This document shows, in pieces, positions 6,035 through 8,099 of a stretch of DNA of 8,099 bases. The DNA is from an uncultured Clostridia bacterium (GTDB lineage Bacteria > Bacillota > Clostridia > Oscillospirales > Acutalibacteraceae): assembly GCA_947171615.1 (NCBI GenBank), contig CAMVYG010000093.1:1-8099 (forward strand). Reading direction: 5' to 3'. Below the pieces are notes generated by a model, which was not told where the DNA came from, made no database searches, and saw only the letters and a program-made list of their open reading frames with translations. The position numbers and the translations under genes are program-made. Within the stretch, counting starts at the first letter, position 1. Every line of letters begins with the position of its first letter.

Positions 6035-7444
6035 ATGTCGAAATTGGTGATCGTGGAGTCGCCTTCCAAGGCGAAAACCATTCAGAAATATTTGGGAAAC
6101 GGCTACGAGGTGATCGCCTCCATGGGACACGTAAGAGATTTGCCCAAGGCAAGGCTCAGTGTGGACGTGAAGGATAATTTTACCCCCAAGTACAGCATTA
6201 TCAAGGGAAAGGAAAAGCTGGTAAAAGAGCTGAAGGAGGCTGCGGCCAATTCTGACGGCGTGCTGCTGGCTACCGACCCGGACCGTGAGGGAGAAGCCAT
6301 TTCCTGGCACCTGGCCTATATTTTAGGGCTGGATGAAGAAGCGTTGGACCGCGTGACTTTTAACGAGATCACCCGCACCGGTGTGGAGGAGGGCATGGCG
6401 CACCCCAGAGCCATCGACCTGGATCTGGTAAACGCCCAGCAGGCCAGAAGAATTTTGGATCGTCTGGTAGGCTATACTCTCAGCCCCTTTCTGGCGAAGA
6501 CCATCCGCCGCGGACTAAGCGCCGGACGGGTGCAGTCTGTAGCGGTGCGTATGGTGGTGGATCGGGAAGAGGAGATCAAAAGCTTCGTTCCCGAAGAATA
6601 TTGGAGCATTGATGCAAAGCTGATGGCTCCCCCCTCTAAGGCGGCGTTTGCGGCGGCCTTTTACGGAGATGAGACCGGGGAGATCAAAATTTCCTCCAAG
6701 GAAGAAGCCGACCGGCTTTTTGCCGAGCTGGAGCAGGCGGAATTTCTGGTAGGCACTGTGAAAAAGGGAAAAAAGAACCGTTCTCCCGCCCCGCCCTTTA
6801 TCACATCTACTTTGCAGCAGGAAGCCTCCCGAAAGCTGGGCTTTCAGGCTCGGCGTACCATGAAAGCTGCACAGGAGCTGTATGAAGGTGTAGAAGTGAA
6901 GGGCCAGGGTTCCATGGGTCTTATCACCTATATGAGAACCGACTCTCTCCGCATTTCCGAGGACGCTATCAAGGATGCCTCCGCCTATATCCGGGATCGC
7001 TGGGGTGAGAAATATCTGCCCGCAAAGCCCAGGCACTTTAAGTCCAGAGCCAACGCTCAGGACGGTCACGAGGCCATTCGCCCGGCGTCCATTGCCATTA
7101 CGCCGGAGCAGGTGAAGGATTCCCTGACCGGAGACCAGTATAAGCTTTATAAGCTGATCTGGGAGCGGTTTATTGCCTGCCAGATGGCAAATTGCGTGCT
7201 GAACACCACCCAGGCCACCATCACCGCCGGAAAGTATCTGTTCAAGGCTTCCGGTTTTAATGTGGCCTTTGAGGGCTTTACTGCTCTGTATGAGGAAAGC
7301 AAGGATGAAGAGGAAAAAGCCGGAAAGGATCTTCCCGCCTTGCAGGAGGGCATGAAGCTGAAGGTGAAGGACTTAAAGGGCAACCAGCACTTCACCCAGC
7401 CGCCGCCCCGCTATACAGAAGCGTCTCTGATCAAAACGCTGTAA
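6035..7444 (+). CDS. topA: TopA N-terminal fragment: Toprim and catalytic tyrosine present, core incomplete
   Basis: This is the part that would be translated if the stop at 7442 is real: 469 residues against roughly 690-700 for a Firmicute TopA. The Toprim domain is intact, with Glu8 in VIVESPSKAKT and the metal triad Asp81, Asp83 and Glu85 in ATDPDREGEAISWHL. NAQQARRILDRLVGY (133-147) and SAGRVQSVAVR (162-172) follow. The catalytic Tyr299 is in the standard GLITYMRTDS context (295-304), and GHEAIRP is at 344-350. The fragment ends at TEASLIKTL, just before the ENGIGRPSTYA helix that closes the type IA core. It therefore loses the end of the core and all zinc ribbons, and is unlikely to work as a normal topoisomerase. 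Confidence 0.8.
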   Translation: MSKLVIVESPSKAKTIQKYLGNGYEVIASMGHVRDLPKARLSVDVKDNFTPKYSIIKGKEKLVKELKEAAANSDGVLLATDPDREGEAISWHLAYILGLDEEALDRVTFNEITRTGVEEGMAHPRAIDLDLVNAQQARRILDRLVGYTLSPFLAKTIRRGLSAGRVQSVAVRMVVDREEEIKSFVPEEYWSIDAKLMAPPSKAAFAAAFYGDETGEIKISSKEEADRLFAELEQAEFLVGTVKKGKKNRSPAPPFITSTLQQEASRKLGFQARRTMKAAQELYEGVEVKGQGSMGLITYMRTDSLRISEDAIKDASAYIRDRWGEKYLPAKPRHFKSRANAQDGHEAIRPASIAITPEQVKDSLTGDQYKLYKLIWERFIACQMANCVLNTTQATITAGKYLFKASGFNVAFEGFTALYEESKDEEEKAGKDLPALQEGMKLKVKDLKGNQHFTQPPPRYTEASLIKTL

Positions 7445-8032
7445 GAAAACGGCATCGGTCGTCCCTCCACCTATGCGGCTACCATCTCCACCATTACCGG
7501 CCGCGAATATGTGGTGCGGGACGGAAAGGCTTTTAAGCCCACAGAGCTGGGAGAGGTCATTACCAAGCTGATGAAAGAGCGATTCCCCGATATCGTCAAT
7601 GTCAAGTTTACCGCCAAGGTGGAGGATGAGCTGGACGCTGTGCAACGGGGTGAGGATCAGTGGGTGGATACCCTGCACCGCTTCTATGAGGGCTTTGATA
7701 AAAGCGTGCAGAAGGCCAAAAAGGAAATGGACGGCGTGAAGATCCATCTCAAAGAGGACGAAACCGACGAGATCTGCGAGAAGTGCGGCAAGCCTATGGT
7801 CATCAAGGTGGGCCGCTATGGAAAGTTTATGGCGTGCTCCGGCTACCCGGAGTGCAAGAACGTGAAGAAGATCATCAACGATACCGGCGCGAAATGCCCG
7901 AAGTGCGGCGGCAAGATTATTCAGAGAAAATCAAAGCGTGGCCGGGTGTTTTATGGCTGCAGCGAATATCCCAACTGCGATTTCGTTTCCTGGGATCCCC
8001 CTTCAAAGGAGCTCTGCCCTGTGTGCGGCTAA
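7445..8032 (+). pseudogene. topA: TopA distal fragment with two complete zinc ribbons
   Basis: The same frame as the fragment before it, codons 471-665 of topA. It starts with the core-closing ENGIGRPSTYAATISTITGR and continues through FKPTELGEVITKLM and VKFTAKVEDELDAVQRGE. Two complete C4 zinc ribbons follow: Cys581/584/601/607 (CEKCG ... CSGYPEC) and Cys621/624/642/648 (CPKCG ... CSEYPNC). A third begins with Cys661/664 (CPVCG) and is cut by the second TAA. These ribbons are the DNA-binding tail of bacterial TopA. There is no start codon with a ribosome binding site near 7445; a GTG at 7511 is internal and unsupported, so separate translation is doubtful. Confidence 0.75.
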
Positions 8033-8099
8033 ACGCTGCTTCATAAGACGAGCAAGGCTAAGCTGCTGGAGTGTGTCACAGATGGCTGGACCGTCCCCG

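Larger units (their letters stand above)
6035..8099 (+). pseudogene. topA: DNA topoisomerase I gene with two in-frame stops; runs off the window
   Basis: Type IA topoisomerase, which relaxes negatively supercoiled DNA by cutting one strand through a tyrosine link. One reading frame carries the whole homology from ATG 6035 (AAAGGAAGGA at 6018-6027, 7 nt ahead) to the window edge. It is interrupted by TAA at codon 470 (7442-7444) and codon 666 (8030-8032). Homology resumes in the same frame immediately after each stop: ENGIGRPSTYA after the first, TLLHKTSKAKLLEC after the second. There is no frameshift. The usual family text at the first site is LIKTLEENGIGRPS, so GAA became TAA; at the second a Lys (AAA) is the easiest source. 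topA is normally essential or nearly so, so sequence or assembly error is a serious alternative to real decay. Codon use is like the neighbours, with no other visible damage before codon 470. Confidence 0.8.

Noticed and set aside
7442..8032. Reassignment of TAA to an amino acid in this organism
   Set aside because: TAA ends at least seven other genes in the window at the expected protein lengths, including rpmI, rplT and infC, so TAA is a normal stop here.

Overview
The window looks like a chromosomal stretch from a moderately high-GC member of the Clostridia. An Oscillospiraceae/Ruminococcaceae-type gut anaerobe is the best guess, inferred from gene order and codon use rather than a database match. 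All readable genes are on the + strand, and almost all are housekeeping genes. I see no insertion sequence, prophage, CRISPR array, tRNA or rRNA.

Region 1 (1-1483): the 3' part of a SpoU/TrmH-family RNA 2'-O-methyltransferase gene, cut by the window edge, then a sugar phosphate isomerase/epimerase-type TIM-barrel gene that ends at a strong intrinsic terminator. Region 2 (1484-2290): a gene for a small HD-domain phosphohydrolase, a weak terminator-like hairpin and a perfect 17-bp dyad. Region 3 (2292-3819): the translation operon infC-rpmI-rplT (IF3, L35, L20). It has a near-consensus promoter, a structured leader of about 280 nt with an internal intrinsic terminator (as expected of an L20-controlled attenuator), an IF3 gene that must start at ATT, and a likely terminator after rplT. 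Region 4 (3820-5889): a second, complete SpoU-family rRNA methyltransferase gene overlapping a somewhat divergent dprA. Region 5 (5890-8099): topA, running off the right edge.

The most notable points are in the last three regions. topA keeps one reading frame from 6035 to the window end but is broken by two in-frame TAA codons (7442 and 8030). Each is one substitution away from the residue expected there (Glu, Lys), so it is either a recent pseudogene or carries sequence errors. The infC frame has no ATG, GTG or TTG upstream of the conserved N-terminus, and its ATT start sits behind an excellent Shine-Dalgarno. The infC leader has a textbook terminator hairpin upstream of the coding region. 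No wholly new biological system was found.
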